A DNA stretch of 64,000 nt. Origin: Stictocephala bisonia. Taxonomy: Eukaryota; Arthropoda; Insecta; Hemiptera; Membracidae. The stretch spans positions 850,972 through 914,971 of the forward strand of contig JAQJVL010000247.1 in NCBI GenBank assembly GCA_035578905.1, given 5' to 3'. Both the position numbers and the translations under genes were made by a program. This document shows positions 12,101-27,100 of the stretch, one piece after another; within the stretch, counting starts at the first letter, position 1; every line of letters begins with the position of its first letter. The notes below the pieces were generated by a model that did not search any database, had not been told where the DNA came from, and was given only the letters and a program-made list of their open reading frames with translations.

Positions 12101-15100
12101 ATACATGTTGTAACAGAAACAAAACCATTACATTAGGAAGCAAACTAAATTCAATATTTCCAACGATTCTGTCAAATACTGTAGTTAATAATGTCTTAAA
12201 TATCATATTTCGCTTATTTTCAAAGTAACCCAATCTCCTACCTACCAATCGAGTTATGGATATCAATAACAAGTAAATTACATTTTTCAAAGTCCTGAAG
12301 TAAGCAATCAAAATAATCAATAATGTGCGTTTTACTAATTCCTTTTTCTCTCTATTCAAAAAAATTTTGAAATTAATAATAGTTTAAGAAATAATTTTAT
12401 ACAGCATCAAAAAAGTTAACATTAATTGAAAATGGTCATTTTATACCTGTAAATTAAATGAAAATACTAGTAAATTAAATGAGAAGGAAAGATCATCTTA
12501 TTTAAAATACAAAAAAAGATTATAAAATAATTCTTTTTAATTCTACGAGAGCTCGAAAGTTATTATATTTAAGGTTTTATTTAATAAATACTCCTACATA
12601 ATCTGGTATTCTTTCATTAGAATATATAGTATTATCCTGGATTATATATACACCTACAATAGATAAAATATCTAATAGTAATATTTGTGGCAGTAATTCT
12701 GTTAGTTAGTGAGGCCCGTAACCACAGCTGGTTTAAGCTGCATTACATTTATATGGAGCTACATTAGCGTTCCACAATGGACCACAAAAACAGCTGATAT
12801 TTTGAGACTCAACATTTAACATTGGATAGGAAATATATTTGTGTATAAAATCAATGGTATTATTACCAATAGCTAGTGTTAAAAATATATCATCCATAAT
12901 GTTATATGTTTGCTGTGTAGTAACTAATTGTTAATAATGAGATTTTACATAATGTATCAAGTTATAACAATACAACATAGACAAACGATAACCTCTATTC
13001 TGTAATTAAAAAATTGTATTCTCCGCCATTAACTGAATAATGTGTTGCTTCTTCTATTAACTGTTTCAAACAGATTATTAATGTACTAATTTTATATTTT
13101 GACTATTGTTGAAAAATAAAGGAAAACCAACATAAATTTTGTATAAAACATTTACCAATATTATAGTTCAACATTACAAGATTAATTGACAAAGTACACA
13201 ATCTAAACTGACTAAAATTTGTAACGTATTACCATTGGACTTTTTATTTTATCTTTTTTGGAAATTACTTTGTAATTAACTGTTTTTTAATTGCTGTTTT
13301 CTGACAATAAAAAACATATAATAGCTTATTAATATTAGCTAGTCAATTTAATGCCTTCAGTGGCTTTTTGCTCGTTTAGGCTCTTGTGCAATATTTTTAA
13401 GCTTTGTTGATAGAACAATAGAGTTAGTAACATTATGTCAATAATTATAGATTTAGTTAGTTTATATTGATAGGTAAATTAGAAAACGGACAAGGGAAGA
13501 TTTATGTTTTATATTTTGTTTTCAGTAAATTTTAAAATACTTTTAAAAGTGATTTTTTTACATTTACATTTGGAAACTGGTCAAATATATTTCAGAAAAA
13601 AACATTTTTTTAATGCAAAACAGTTATTAGGAGTAATTTTCAGTTACTGAAATTTTGAACAAAACTTGTACAATATATACTTTTTTAAAAGTTATTAGGT
13701 ACAAATGAAATAAATTTAATTTTTTGTAATTAAATACAAAATTAGTAAATTGATAATAGTTACAATTTAACAAAACAATTCTTTCAATAGACTAATTTAT
13801 AATAGCTGTATATTATATTAAAACATATAAAAAAGTTTTAGAATGGATTAATGAGTTGATAGTGTAATTTAAATGCCCACCTACCTAACTACCCACCCAT
13901 TGGACCCACATAGACCTCGCAAGGGGTTCCAATCCAAGTTCAATTTAACGTTTTACATTTTTTTAAATTAGTAATTTTAAAACATTGAGAAAACCATCTT
14001 TAAGCTTTGTATTTAATTTAGTAATTAGACTATAAGAAATATTGTAAAAATCATAATTAAGATAGATTCAGTATAATTACTTATGAAAAATCAAATATTA
14101 TTATTATTATAAACTAAAAGAATTTAATGTTGCAAGCTTTAATATAAATAACCTAACTCACTTTTATCATCGAGTTATAGCAGGATATACATTGGTTATA
14201 CAGATAACTGTTCTTTTTCAGAACGAACAGGAAAAAAGAGAACCAGTTTTTCCAGGTTTTTGAGACATTTGACGACGCATCGGAAAGAAAAATCTTCATC
14301 CCCCAAGTTACCACCTAGCAGGGTAAGTTTTATGCTGTTTGGATAGTGTATCCGTTACACTGTTTTTGAATTTTTAAGAGTTCCAGATAACTCTTAAAAG
14401 TTAAAAACCCAGCTTTAGGAAGATATAAATTTATTATTAATTTTAAGTTGTAAATAAATCAGTGAAGAATAATAACACAAACCCATGTTATTTGAACAAT
14501 CTTCAACTTTTATTTTGATTAGGAACAATTTCTTGTTTTTCTTGAAGTTTTGCACGTATTGACACTACTTATGTATTGCGGCTACACCAGTCTAGGAGAA
14601 TACTCATTTAACTGAAATTATTGACTGTTTTTTCTATTGTGTTCTATTCTGTTTAATCTATTGTATGTTTCTATTAAACATAAACTGCACCATAAAATAG
14701 CAATTTAATATGTATAGTAATTGTTGTGTATTTGATAATTAATTTTTTAATTTCCATTTTTAAAGTTTATTGTTATTTTTGAAATGAAAGAAGGAATTTT
14801 ATTACTTAACTTCACCTGCTAGTTCACATGGGCTTGCAGGCCTCTGCATAAACATTATCGAACGAGTGAAGTACCGACCGTTAGCTCTGTTGGGTACTCG
14901 AACCTTGGAACTTGCCCTCTACAGCTGAAGTTTGAGTCACTGAGAAATCACGCTGGCAAATAAAATATATAAAATAAATTGTATGTAACTGAAGGAAGGA
15001 AAATGATAGTGAGTCCTGATTAAAATTTTTTTAAGAAGTATTAACTTTAAATACATATTTTCCCTCGACGTAATCAAATAAAGTTGATGATTGGGAAATT

Positions 15101-18100
15101 CAGATTAATGAGAGTGGAGAAAGTTTTAGTTGAAAAGGAAAGAAAAGTAAAATCTTTTAAGTCAGCAGTGTTAATTTCAACTTAGAATATTTTTTAAGGT
15201 GGCTCAACTTCTTTGATAATTAAAATTTGAATGTTTTTGAACTTTTTAAAAATAATTATAATCTTAATTTAAAACCTTACATTTTGAATTGGTTGTTGTT
15301 TAGTTAATTTTATTTAGAATATTTACTAAACTGGCTTGATTATTATTTATGTTGTCTTTCTCCCTAGATTATGATATAACTGATTCACATGCCTCTGTGT
15401 TCCAGGGAGGAACCCCTGACAATCTGGACAACCCCCCAACACTCCTTCCACCCATGGACTACGATAGGCTCAGGTTTTTACAGAAGAATCAGAACTCGCC
15501 CAACACGTTTGAAGAAACGATACACAGAGTAAGTAATTGTATGGTTTTCACTCATGTACTTATTTAATAGGAGTTTAAATAGTGATATGAAAATAGGTTA
15601 TATTTAAGTTGTTTGTTGCAAAAGGTGGTGCAATTTTAAATTTTTTGAATAAACAGCAAGATATTCTGACTATCTAATATCTTATTAAAAACAAGGAGAG
15701 GAAATAATACTTTGAAAATATGCTTGAAAGCTCAAAAAGGCTTCAAAATGAACTTTCTAAATTTATATATACTAAACTAAAAATACTTTTAATATATTTT
15801 ATTATTATACAATTTTTGTAATTGTAATTTTTGTAATGTACACGCCTTTTTGTAATTATTTTTCTTGTCATTACCTATGAATGTCAAATTTATTAAAATT
15901 ACAATTTGACCAACGAGTTATTTGTAAAAATTACTCAATCTTTATATTGGATAGTTATTGTATTGTGTTGTCTTAGTACACAATACAATACAGTGTTGCA
16001 CGTACAATGGTATTGACCCACCCACTTATCCATACAGGTACAATGGTATTGACCCACCCACTCATCCATACACATACAGTGGAATTGATTTTACTCAAAT
16101 AAATGTTACACTTATTTATTTGACTTACTTATAACAAATGTGTTGTTTTGAAACTATGTTGTTTTTTTTTTGTTTTTTTTTTTGTTTTTTTTATTGTTCC
16201 AATTATATGAACTTAATAGCAAATAAATTTTAAAGCTTTTGTGTAAAATGGCATACTAATTTGTATAAGTTAATATTAATCAATTAGTGTTTGAAAAGAT
16301 TATATATTTCCTTCATATTTGTACTAAGAATATACAATTTTGGTGATGTACATTAAAACATTTTGAAATTATAAATTTAAAAAATAAAACTATAGCTGTA
16401 GAAACTGTATTGTTCTATTGATTTTACTTGATACCTTTGTAGTTTATTAATTAAGACCATAATTATCAATTCAGAGTATTGATATTGTTTATTATAATTT
16501 TACAGCTGAAAGTTCAAGATGCACTGAAAAAGAAAGAGCGATTTGACCGGGAACATGAAGAAGTGAGTAAATTATTTATATATTTCTACTTTAATAGTAT
16601 CTTGTCGTATTTTTTTTTTAATACATGGCTACATATATTTCAAAATTAATAAGTTTAATTTGTATATTTTAATTATATTTGGTAATAGTTTTCTTCCATA
16701 ATTAATAATATTGATAATGAGAGTTGTTTGCTGTGATTAGTTGAGTTGGTTTAAAATGGAATAAAAAACCAAATTTAGCTTTCCTGTTTTGCTTCCTGTA
16801 AAATAAATAAGAATATTTGTTTATAGAGCTTATATATATTATTTAGCAAGATATAATAGTACATTGGAATTGTTACTCGATAGAAGTGGCAAGTTAGTAT
16901 TTGTGTCTGTCCTTCAAGAGTCAGTCAACTGGCAGAAACATTCCCTTATTGCTGTAAGTCCTTCAACATCCTCCCCCCCCCCCCACTGTCCTACTTGCTA
17001 TTGAAAAGTCTGATACATGTATCACACTGTTAAGTGAGATTCATTTTACGGTATCATTTGAATTTATTTCACTTCAATCTAATTTCACCTTTATATAATT
17101 TCAGCGTGGAACTCAAAAACGTGCAAAGAAAATTAATTCTGTTTATTCATCATAACTAAGGTATTTAGTAAAAATTTACTTTAGAATGGTATTTCATGTC
17201 TATAAAATGCAAAGCCTAGTTTCAAGAACCTAGGTGCTAACATTTTATCTGTTAGATTTAATTTTTGCCATTTTTTATGTGTTATGTGGAAAAATAAAGA
17301 CTATTTAGAAAAATAAAGGTTTTTGAAAACAATGCCCATTTATTCAGTTGTTTGCTATTAATATCATTTTTGTATACAAATAAAAACAAGATAGAAAAAA
17401 AAATGTAAATACTAAATTTCTTGAAAAGTTCATTCTTTAATGATTCCCTACTTAAATTTCATTCACTGATGGAATGCCAGATGCAAGAAAAGATTGAAAT
17501 TCCACCATTTTTCAAATACTTGTTTTGACGAATTAAAAGCTTTCAAATTTCCAGTGGGCAAACATAATATTTACATGTCTGAATCTTTTGGTTTGTACTG
17601 TTTAATACCGTTACTTACGTAATGTGCAAATACCTGTTTTTTTTATTTTTTTTTTTAACTTCTTAGCATTCATTTACGCATGTAGGTTAGGTTAGGAGTG
17701 GTTGATGTAGTAAGCATTTTGTTTTGTACCTGTTCAAATTTTATGGCTCTTAAAAACCTGTAATTTGGGGTGCAAAATCCGAAACATATTACCTGTCAGG
17801 GTATGTGGTGGAATCAAGAGTTGGAAAGGAAAGAAAGCGAGCAGAACACTGAACAAATAGTCTAATTAATTTTCAAAATAAAAGAGATAGTTGTAGAAAT
17901 TAATAATAGTGACTACATTACATTGAAGCCTGTAAAATAAATTGTTAATTAAAACCAATCTTGAAGACGGTATATAAAATATCAATTTAAAAAAAAGTAC
18001 ATTGTGTTGCCATTGTGTAGACCAAGTTATGGTTTTAAAAAAAATCTAACTAATTAAATTTAGTGTCCAACCTTAAAAATTGTTATCATCATGAATGTTT

Positions 18101-21100
18101 TATTAATGAACTGACATTTCGCGCCTATGTATTGCTCCTCATATATTGTTACAAGATTTGTGTAGATACTGGCTCACTGTTCCTTATACAGGAATCAGGA
18201 ACAGAAACATGTTTTACTGAAATTGACATCAACAAACCAATTTATATGATACTGGAAAAATAAAAACCTTGCATTCAATAGAAAATGGAAATTTATTGAC
18301 GTTATTGTGAATTAATATATAAATATTTTTGTTATTTTCCTGATCAACATTTAGGCGTGTTTTCTTATATTATTTTTTTACACTTTTAAATCTCCAGAAG
18401 GTAATACAGATAATCTGATTCAGAAGTAATTTGTGTGCTTTATTTTTGTGAAATATAATTTTCTAAGAGAATAAACACTAGCAATACTTTTAAAAATGAC
18501 TAATACTTTTCTCAATACAATTTCTTTTCATAAAAAATAAAAAACTACTCTTGTGTTTTAGTGTAAGTGTGCTATTAGATGTTGTATTTGTTCTTTTATG
18601 TTACAAATTACTATCTTTTTGCAATTTGGGTGAACAAATTTGCAGAATGCATATTTTATGGGTAAAGTTTTGGTATAAATGAAGTATAAATGTAGTGAGA
18701 GAGATGTCCCATTCCTACCAAGCCCATTATTTTGCCTTTATTTGTCCCAAGTCAGCTGTTGCTCTCTCGTTTTTATTCCTGACACACGGCTTTTACAACA
18801 CTTTGCCGTTGTTTCATTAATGTTTTAGCCTCACATTTTTATGAAACTTTGTAATTGCAAATTCCTTCCCTTTGAGATTAAATATTTCATGTTTCCTTTT
18901 ATCTCTATTGTACCACGGGGATGTTTTCCTTTTTTTGTGTGTGCATATTTAATAAATACTACATATTTAAAAAATAAATTACATGTAAAAAAGATCAGTT
19001 GAGTTTATATGTATTTTGCCTTAAATTACTTTTCAAACATGGATATTTACTTTTAATTAAAGTCATAAACATGTTTTATACGTTGTTAAATCCAAATAAT
19101 GAAACCTGTTTGGTCAGTAAATATACAACATGTTTTATTTTCCTCTGTGTAATTTTCATTAGTCTTTTGTTATGAATGAATCATTTATGGCATTTTTGAG
19201 TTTGCTATGATAAGACATCTTCATAATGCATAACAGTTGTACAACTTCAATAATATGATAGGAGCAAACTTGAGTTCTGTAGAAACTTTCAGATCTCAAG
19301 TCTGCCAACTAAATTCACTACATCTATTTCGCCATTCCTTACTGTATTTCCATTTCAAAATCCTATATTCGCATTTTGTAATTACTTAAAAAAAAAAAAA
19401 ATAAGTACCTTCTAGAGTTGTATTTTGATCACCATAGTTAATTTTTCGTTTGAAACTCCTTAGTGTTTTAAAAATACAAATACACTAAAAGTATATTGCA
19501 ATTTTCTGCATCTATAGTTAGTTGATCTTAACAATTTATAATTTTGTTCAATTATTTTCTTCGTCTAATATGGTATTTTGCTGTTTCTGTTTTGTCAAAA
19601 TATTTACTAGGCAAAATGAACTAATTATTTTAATTTTTCCTTGAGTATCATATAAATTATTGCGTTTTTATAAAATCTTTAGCTGAAAACATGTACAAAG
19701 AATGGAATATTTAAGAAATTTATGGTGGTAGTTCAGATTGTCCTGCTTATCCCAGGGTGGAGTTGAATACAGTGCCCAATAATCCCTTAGATCATCCCAC
19801 CCACTATATACATATATTTATATATATAAACAAAATTATTGAATCCCCACCCATTCTATGTATAGAAGATTGTGATATTTTCCATTAATTCACTACTGCT
19901 TGATAAATATTCTATTGCTCTAAAAACTGTTCCTCAATCATTTTTACGTCCACTATGGTATTCTTTATCCGCTAGAAATCTGATATCACTGGCCTAATGG
20001 TTTTCCAAGAACTTAAACACGGAGAGCGTATTCGGTGGTAAGTCAATCGTTGGATTTATCAGTTTGTGATCACCTTTAATAGCCACCTAACCTAACCTAA
20101 CCATAGTTGCTACAAAAAAAGTAGTGGTAGTGAAGTAACGGGAAAAGTAAGTAGTAGTGAATTAATGGAAAATGTCCGAAGATTGTTAAAATTCACTTTA
20201 CCAACTTTACTTTTTAAACATATTTTATAGATTCTCTTTACAATCTACATTTATTAAATGTTTTATTATTTAAAGATATTGTATTACTGTAAAAGTATTG
20301 GTAAAATATTCATTGTTTGATTTTGATAAAAACGTCTAATATTTGATAAAATTTTATAAAAACCTATAAAAGATGTATTTTTAAAACTTATTACGTACTT
20401 TTAAATGAAGAATATAGATTAAAGAAATATATTTATGAGGATTTCAATTTAAAGAATAGTAAGGAAAAATTAGCTTAATTTCTTATGTTCTTGTAGAAAA
20501 TGTTTTATTGAATTACATTGAAGAATAGGAAGAATCGTTTAATGCTAAACTTTTATACAAATTTGTGGTTTGAAGCCCAAAGTTCCTAATGACATAATTT
20601 GTACTTATTACACAGTTATGTATGTAAGTATATTATTGTGGAATGAATATAATTGTTCCTTTCACCGACGCTACACACAACTCTTGATTGGCCATTGCAC
20701 CAAACTTATATAAAAGTCTTGACTTGCCCTCCTACCCATCCTGTACATGACAACTGGCCCTTTCCCCCATCCAACACAAATCTCGGCTCAAATCAATCAC
20801 TATAATTTACTGCATGGATCTAATAAATCAAGTATCCAGCTTTCTACACAAAATTGTTCTGTAACCAACTGGTCAATATCTTAAATGTTTGTGTATTTTA
20901 GATCCTAAGGGATATTAGACAAGGCCTGCTCCAGTTGGGGAGGGGGAGATCCTCTGATGACACGTACATGTACGATGATGAGATGCAGAGGCTGGGGCAG
21001 CACTGGTACGACGAACCTCCGTACGAGAGTGATCCCGAGGACTTCCTTATGGCAGAGACTGCAAATAACAGGTATGTATGTCTCGTATATACCATGATTA

Positions 21101-24100
21101 TCATTGAAATTGGCACTTTTGTCAGACTATCAGTTGTTTGGATGCAAATCATGTTAAATATAAGATAGTTCCATTATATAAGAGTATAAAATATTAATAT
21201 GCTTATTTTGACTAATATATTTCTTTTAATGTGATGCAGTAAAACCAGACAATCTTGACACTTTGCTGACCCAGAGGTTGTCTAGTTACCAAGAAAATTT
21301 AAATTATTAATGTGTTTTAGTAAATTTAGATACAATCTACCTGAGTTAGGTACATCATACGTGTGTTACTTACATCTTGACTAACCAACAGTTACAGTAC
21401 GGCTTAATGTGCTGATAAAATTGTTTAGTTTAAGATTTTTTTTCTTACTTTGGCACCTGGCTGTTTCGTCGTTGGAGTCCTAGAGGAATAATTTATTGCA
21501 GACGATCCTAATCTAAAGCTATGTGTATTCCTTCAAGTCAAATACACATAATCTAAAGCCAGCTACAATTGTACTCTGTTAACAGTTGACTTTCAAGTTA
21601 TCGGGTATTGAAATAGTAATGTTTTGCTGTATACTTATGTGTAATTTGTATAGTAATTCATTCATTAGCTACTAAATTTTATTTTAGTCCTTTCGAATAT
21701 CAATTTGAGGACCACCGTATTTAATCCTTTCCCATGCAATAAGAAATAATATAACAGCTGATCAAACTCTACCTCCTTCCTGTATTACTGGACTGAAACC
21801 AATAGACAAACAAAGAAGAGTAAGTATTGGCACCATGTGTAAACTAAGGTGCTGCTACCTGTGTGCTTTATTTGGAACTATTTCAGCTGACTGTTTGTTG
21901 CAGAACTGTTTTCACTTTATACTTCTGCTATGTTTTGTGGTGATTTTACCAACAGTTCTCTTCCATACTTTTTAGTTCTTTACATGACTGTATTAGTAAT
22001 ATTAGTGGCGGTTAAGTAGTTCATCAATTTCAAATTGGTTTTGATGAATTTTATGTTTCAAGCAAAATAAAATGAAAGGAAAACCACCTTTCCCAAGATG
22101 CCAAGTGAGCCTCTAACACTGCACCTAAAATTAAATTTTTTTAATGATAGTAGTTTATTAGAAGATGATCTGTTGAAAATGTATTGGATTTTGGCAATCA
22201 CAGATGAGACCATTCACATCCCTCTGCCTCACTGTTATGATTACGTAAAAAAAAATATGACAAATTTGTCATACCCTGATTATTATCATAAAAACTAGCT
22301 ATATTACAACATGATATTCATTTTTAAGTAAACATTTTTTCAATTCAATTAGTTCAATTACCAAAAAAAAAAAAAAAAATGTGTTCACTATAAAAACCCC
22401 TCTATGAAAGGGTTAAAACAAGTCACTTTTGTATATATCATAGGAGACAAAATTTGCTATAAGTTTGATAAAAAAGTCCCAATTTTACTTTAACATAAAG
22501 GAAGAGCCTTTAACGGCTACTTGCATTTTATTAATTGTCCAAAGAGGGCTTTAATTTAGGTGAACACTCTTCAGTCTCTGTCTTGATCATGAAGAGGGCA
22601 AAATAATCAAAAGGAGGGCATTGATTTTATAAACACAGATAGATTTCTCATCCAACGTTAAATTATGTGTCACAGATTATCAGCTGTTTTTGTGATACAT
22701 TGTGGAGCGCTAGTGTAGTCCCATGTAAAAATAATGTGGTTGAAACAATATGTAGTAGCAGACCGCAATAACTAACCAAATTACTGCCACAAATATTCCT
22801 ATGAGATGAGATATATCTGTAAGTAATAATATAATCAAAGCTTTTAGTGAAATTATCCTGTCTGTCAGCAGATATCAGGTCTCAGTAATTAATTAAACTT
22901 ATATATAAACAGCACTGTAAAAATGAGGTTACATAAACAGCACTGTAAAATGAGATTATATAAACAGCACTGTAAGAATGGGGTTATATAAACAGCACTG
23001 TAAAATGAGATGATATTTAAACAGCACTGTAAATATTAGGTTACATAAACAGCACTGTAAAATTGAGGTTTTATATATAATAGCACTGTAACAATTACGT
23101 TATATAAACAGCACTGTAAAATTAAGGTTTTATATAAAACCACACTGCAAAAATTTGTTCACGTAAACTGCACTGTAAAAATGAGGTTAAGATTTGTTCA
23201 CTGCACTTGTCACTTGCTCTCAGGGTGTGTTTTACACTAAATGTGCGCACTGATGGCCGCAGCTCCGGCGAGAGTGCTGTGATCTCTCTACGGAGTGCCG
23301 GAGACATATCACTGCCTCACCACCAGCGGGGACTTCTACTGCCCCCCTCGGGGCCCTACCCTCCCACCCTTATACCTCTCACACATGCTAGAAGTAATCG
23401 GGAGAGCGGCGACTATGCTGCTTCCGATGTTCAGAGCGTTTGGTAAGCACTTATGTAAACTTTCTATTCTATATTTGTAATTTGATGTAATTAGAAGATC
23501 TGCATATTAAAAAATTCACAAACCACTTGAATTTTTTTCTAACGTTTTGAATATCCCTATTTCCGTAGTTTTTAATTACATATTAAGAAAATCTAATACT
23601 CCTTTTTATCAATATTAGATTGTACTAGTGAATATGTGGTTAAGTTGTGGAGTGGAATAAATAGTCCTAACTTTGCCACATTAATTTTATATTTAAAACC
23701 CATTTTGTCTCTGCTACTTAAAAAAAATATTTTATAATCCTATTCAATCAGGTTTAAATGAAAATTGTAATCTCAACCATTACTAAGTAGTGTATGAAAG
23801 TTTGAAAAATCACGTTATTTTCAAACACTAACAAAAATTAAACTTATTGGTGTGTGTGTGTGTTTTTAATTAATTAAAATTATTAGCTAACATACAAAAC
23901 GGAGTTGGAATGGTAACAGTTCTCTGGATATCATTTTAGGATTTACCATTAAATTATGTATTAATTTTATTAACCCTTTCCACTCCAATTACTGGGAACC
24001 CAGTTTCCCTATCAGCTCCATTTACTTTTAAGCAAAGATTGCCTACTACATTTGTTCAGTGGGAAAAACATATATCTGATAGTTCCAAAAAGCTGATGTA

Positions 24101-27100
24101 TTTTTTCTTTGTTTCTTCTATGACTAAAGTATAGATTAATATAAAATAAAACATATATTTTTATTTTCAACATTTTTTAATTATATATATTTATTGGAAC
24201 AAAATTTAATTTCTAACAAAAAAACGGATACAAGAAGAATTTTTGAAAAATTTTAAATAGGAAGAATAGTATTTGTTGTTTGTTTTTTGTTGTTTGTATC
24301 CTTACAAACAAAAAAAAGTCATTTTCAAATATTTTGGACTAAATTATACATAAAAAAAATATATAATTCTAAAACCGAATTTTTTTGAAAAACAACATTT
24401 TTACCAAAAAAATTATTTTCACTGCAACTAGTAAACAATTGCTCCATAAATTTTATTTTATTGCTTAGCAACAGTCAAAAGGTACATAATTTAGACCAAA
24501 TTTGTAAGTAAAGCTTTTTTCAATAATTCAAAACATGTTATCAGCTAAAAATATAAACAGACAAAATCTAATAGCCTACTTGCAACGCTCTTTCATTTTC
24601 GTAAAAATAAAAATATTTTGAATAAACAGTAAAACAACAACGATAACCTAGCAACAACAATGCGTTTTATAAGCTCATTACGAACGATAACATATGACGG
24701 AACAAAGTGAGTGCAGATAGCTGTTGCAGTCAGCCAGCTGTTTACAGAGCAGCCACAGACGACAAACATTACATTTTCTGAGGTTTGTTTACCGATACTA
24801 AACTCAAACGGTTCCGAAAAAATTCTACAGATAGCAGCACATATCAAACAACAACCCTAGCGGTCAATAATGTAACTACGTCAGTCTAAATACAATCATA
24901 GAACGTTATTATAGAGACGTCGGGCCCGGCCCGACATTGGAGTTAGTGCGGTAAGTTGCGTGGCGGGGCTGCCCCGCCACTTGAGTGGAAAGGGTTAAGT
25001 ATTATTTATCTACCTAAATATTTTATAACGTATCTACCTAAGTATTTTATATCTACCTAAATATGGTTGAAAAATAACTTGTTTACATCTGTCTGAATTT
25101 TATTAAAGTTGGACTATATATATATATATTTTAAGACGAATGGACAGAAATTCCTCCTATATAACTTCTTAATTCATGTTTACAATAATCAATAAAGATA
25201 TTTTCTAACAAAAGAGAGTTATGTATTTTGACCTGTATTGTCTATACTATCAACGATACGTGTGTTTGACTTGAAATTATGTTGCAGTTCAAGGCTGTCT
25301 TCTTTATCCATGGAAACAAGTCGGTCAGAGACTACAGACCATTACCAAAGGCTAAGAGCATATAACGTAAGTTGGTTTTTAAAATGTAAGCCTATATATT
25401 TTTAAACCATCAAAAATTGCTTTTGTTTCATCATTTGTTAAAATTTGTTATGCAAAGCTTTATTTCCTCTTTACCTTTATTCTCTAGATAAGTATTTTAG
25501 TAAAATCAACAAGCCATCTACAACCTAAAAATTATTAATTTTAATAAAGTAGTGAACCACATATGAAGAAAGAGCTACATAAACATTGAATTCTTTTTTG
25601 TTGCTGCTTCATGAAACCATAATAAAGTTGTTAAATTCTCCATTGTTAATGTTAATATGCAGATTGTTCTCCATGTTTTAATTCAGTGATCTAGTGAAAA
25701 GAATATGTAATCAAAGCAAATAACTTAACATAGTGTGCATAAAAAATAGAACTAGACAGTTTTTAAGAAAAATTAAAACAATTTACATGAAATTATTTCA
25801 ATGGGTGAAAATAAAATAAGTATATAATTTAGTGTGAAAAAAAGACATTACCATTTACTGCATCACAAAAACTCACTTTATCCGTTTCTTACAGAACTGA
25901 AACAAATGCAAGAGGCTGGAAATTAGCTGGAAAAAAGGTGGAAAAGTAAGGGTTCCACCTGGCCTAGGCACTCTTCTAAAACCTTGATGATTTTGTCCTG
26001 AGAGTAAATAATATTTTCAAAATTATTTACTCAGATTAGCTAAATTGTAGCTCTTTCTTTTATTGAAATGAAACTGACTACAGGTTGGTCTGTTATACTG
26101 AAGCTATTTATCTTTGGTTTTGTCACAACATAATACTATCATAAACAAAAACTCCCGTGTTCATGCAGATGCTACAACAAACGACCGTAGTAAACGTTTC
26201 AGTTCTACTACCTTAATATACAATAAAAGAATAAAAAGCTGTTATTTATATCATTCAAATATGTCTATGTGACTTTTTCATATTAGTGTTAACAAATTCT
26301 ACTTTGATTCATAAAAAGAAATTCGTCTTTATTCATGAAAAAATTATCATTAAAATATATTTATTTCTTACAACTATAAAAATTACATATCTTGTTATAA
26401 ATTATTGTAACTATTCTTATCATAGTATTAAAGTTACTAATTCACTATGTTTTTATTAAGAGTAAAATACCAGAGCTACAATCTCAGTTCTTCCCCGAGT
26501 TTGTACAGATGTGAACTTATCATGTTCTACAGTTTATGTCCTGGTCTTATGACGATGCAGTAATAAACTGTCAAAATTCTCTTAGTCACTCTCTGAAGAA
26601 TGGAGACAATAATTAAGGGGCTGTAATTAGATTATCGAGGCAGAAAACTTTATCCCTATTGCAGTTTGGTTTTACAACCCCAAAATTAAATTTGTTAGAT
26701 AGACTTACGGCTGTTACTCATCATCAAAATTGTTTATTTGCAATTTGGAAGCTCAAAAAGAAATTAAAAGTTTTATTAACTTTTTAAAATTTTGACGTGT
26801 AATCAGCAAACTTCTAGATGAAACCAAATAAAAGAACATCCTTTTTTAATATGAAAAATAATTTTAAAAAAAATTTAACTGAAGGACCAAACAATCAGAT
26901 ATAAATCCTAAGTTTGAATTATTACAATAAAAATGAAAACCTTTCGATTCATTTATCCTTATTTGTCTTTTATAGGGAGGAGAATCCGCTATATCTCCAG
27001 GACACAGTTCGGACTACGCTGAACAAGACGAACTTGTGACAGTACATTCTTCAGTAAGTGTTCAGAATTAAAGAAGGATGAATATATCTTAATAATTGTA

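Larger units (their letters stand above)
21072..23223 (+). other. intron 7
   Basis: Contains a possible piggyBac-like MITE (21725-22412), an R3 repeat copy (22678-22797) and a degenerate 29-bp tandem array just upstream of the exon 8 acceptor (22901-23190). 21072-21720 and 22417-22677 hold nothing else recognised. Confidence 0.65.

Noticed and set aside
20088..20102. Interstitial telomere (TTAGG)n block; also near 17683
   Set aside because: Only two to four units; expected by chance or as a small repair scar, though compatible with an insect genome.
23207..23446. ATG 23207 as a start of an independent 79-codon gene
   Set aside because: The ATG-to-AG part is the intron end; the rest is exon 8, with matching phase on both sides.
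24593..24847. 84-codon minus-strand frame as a piggyBac transposase remnant
   Set aside because: No DDD-type motif or other resemblance to piggyBac transposase could be seen.
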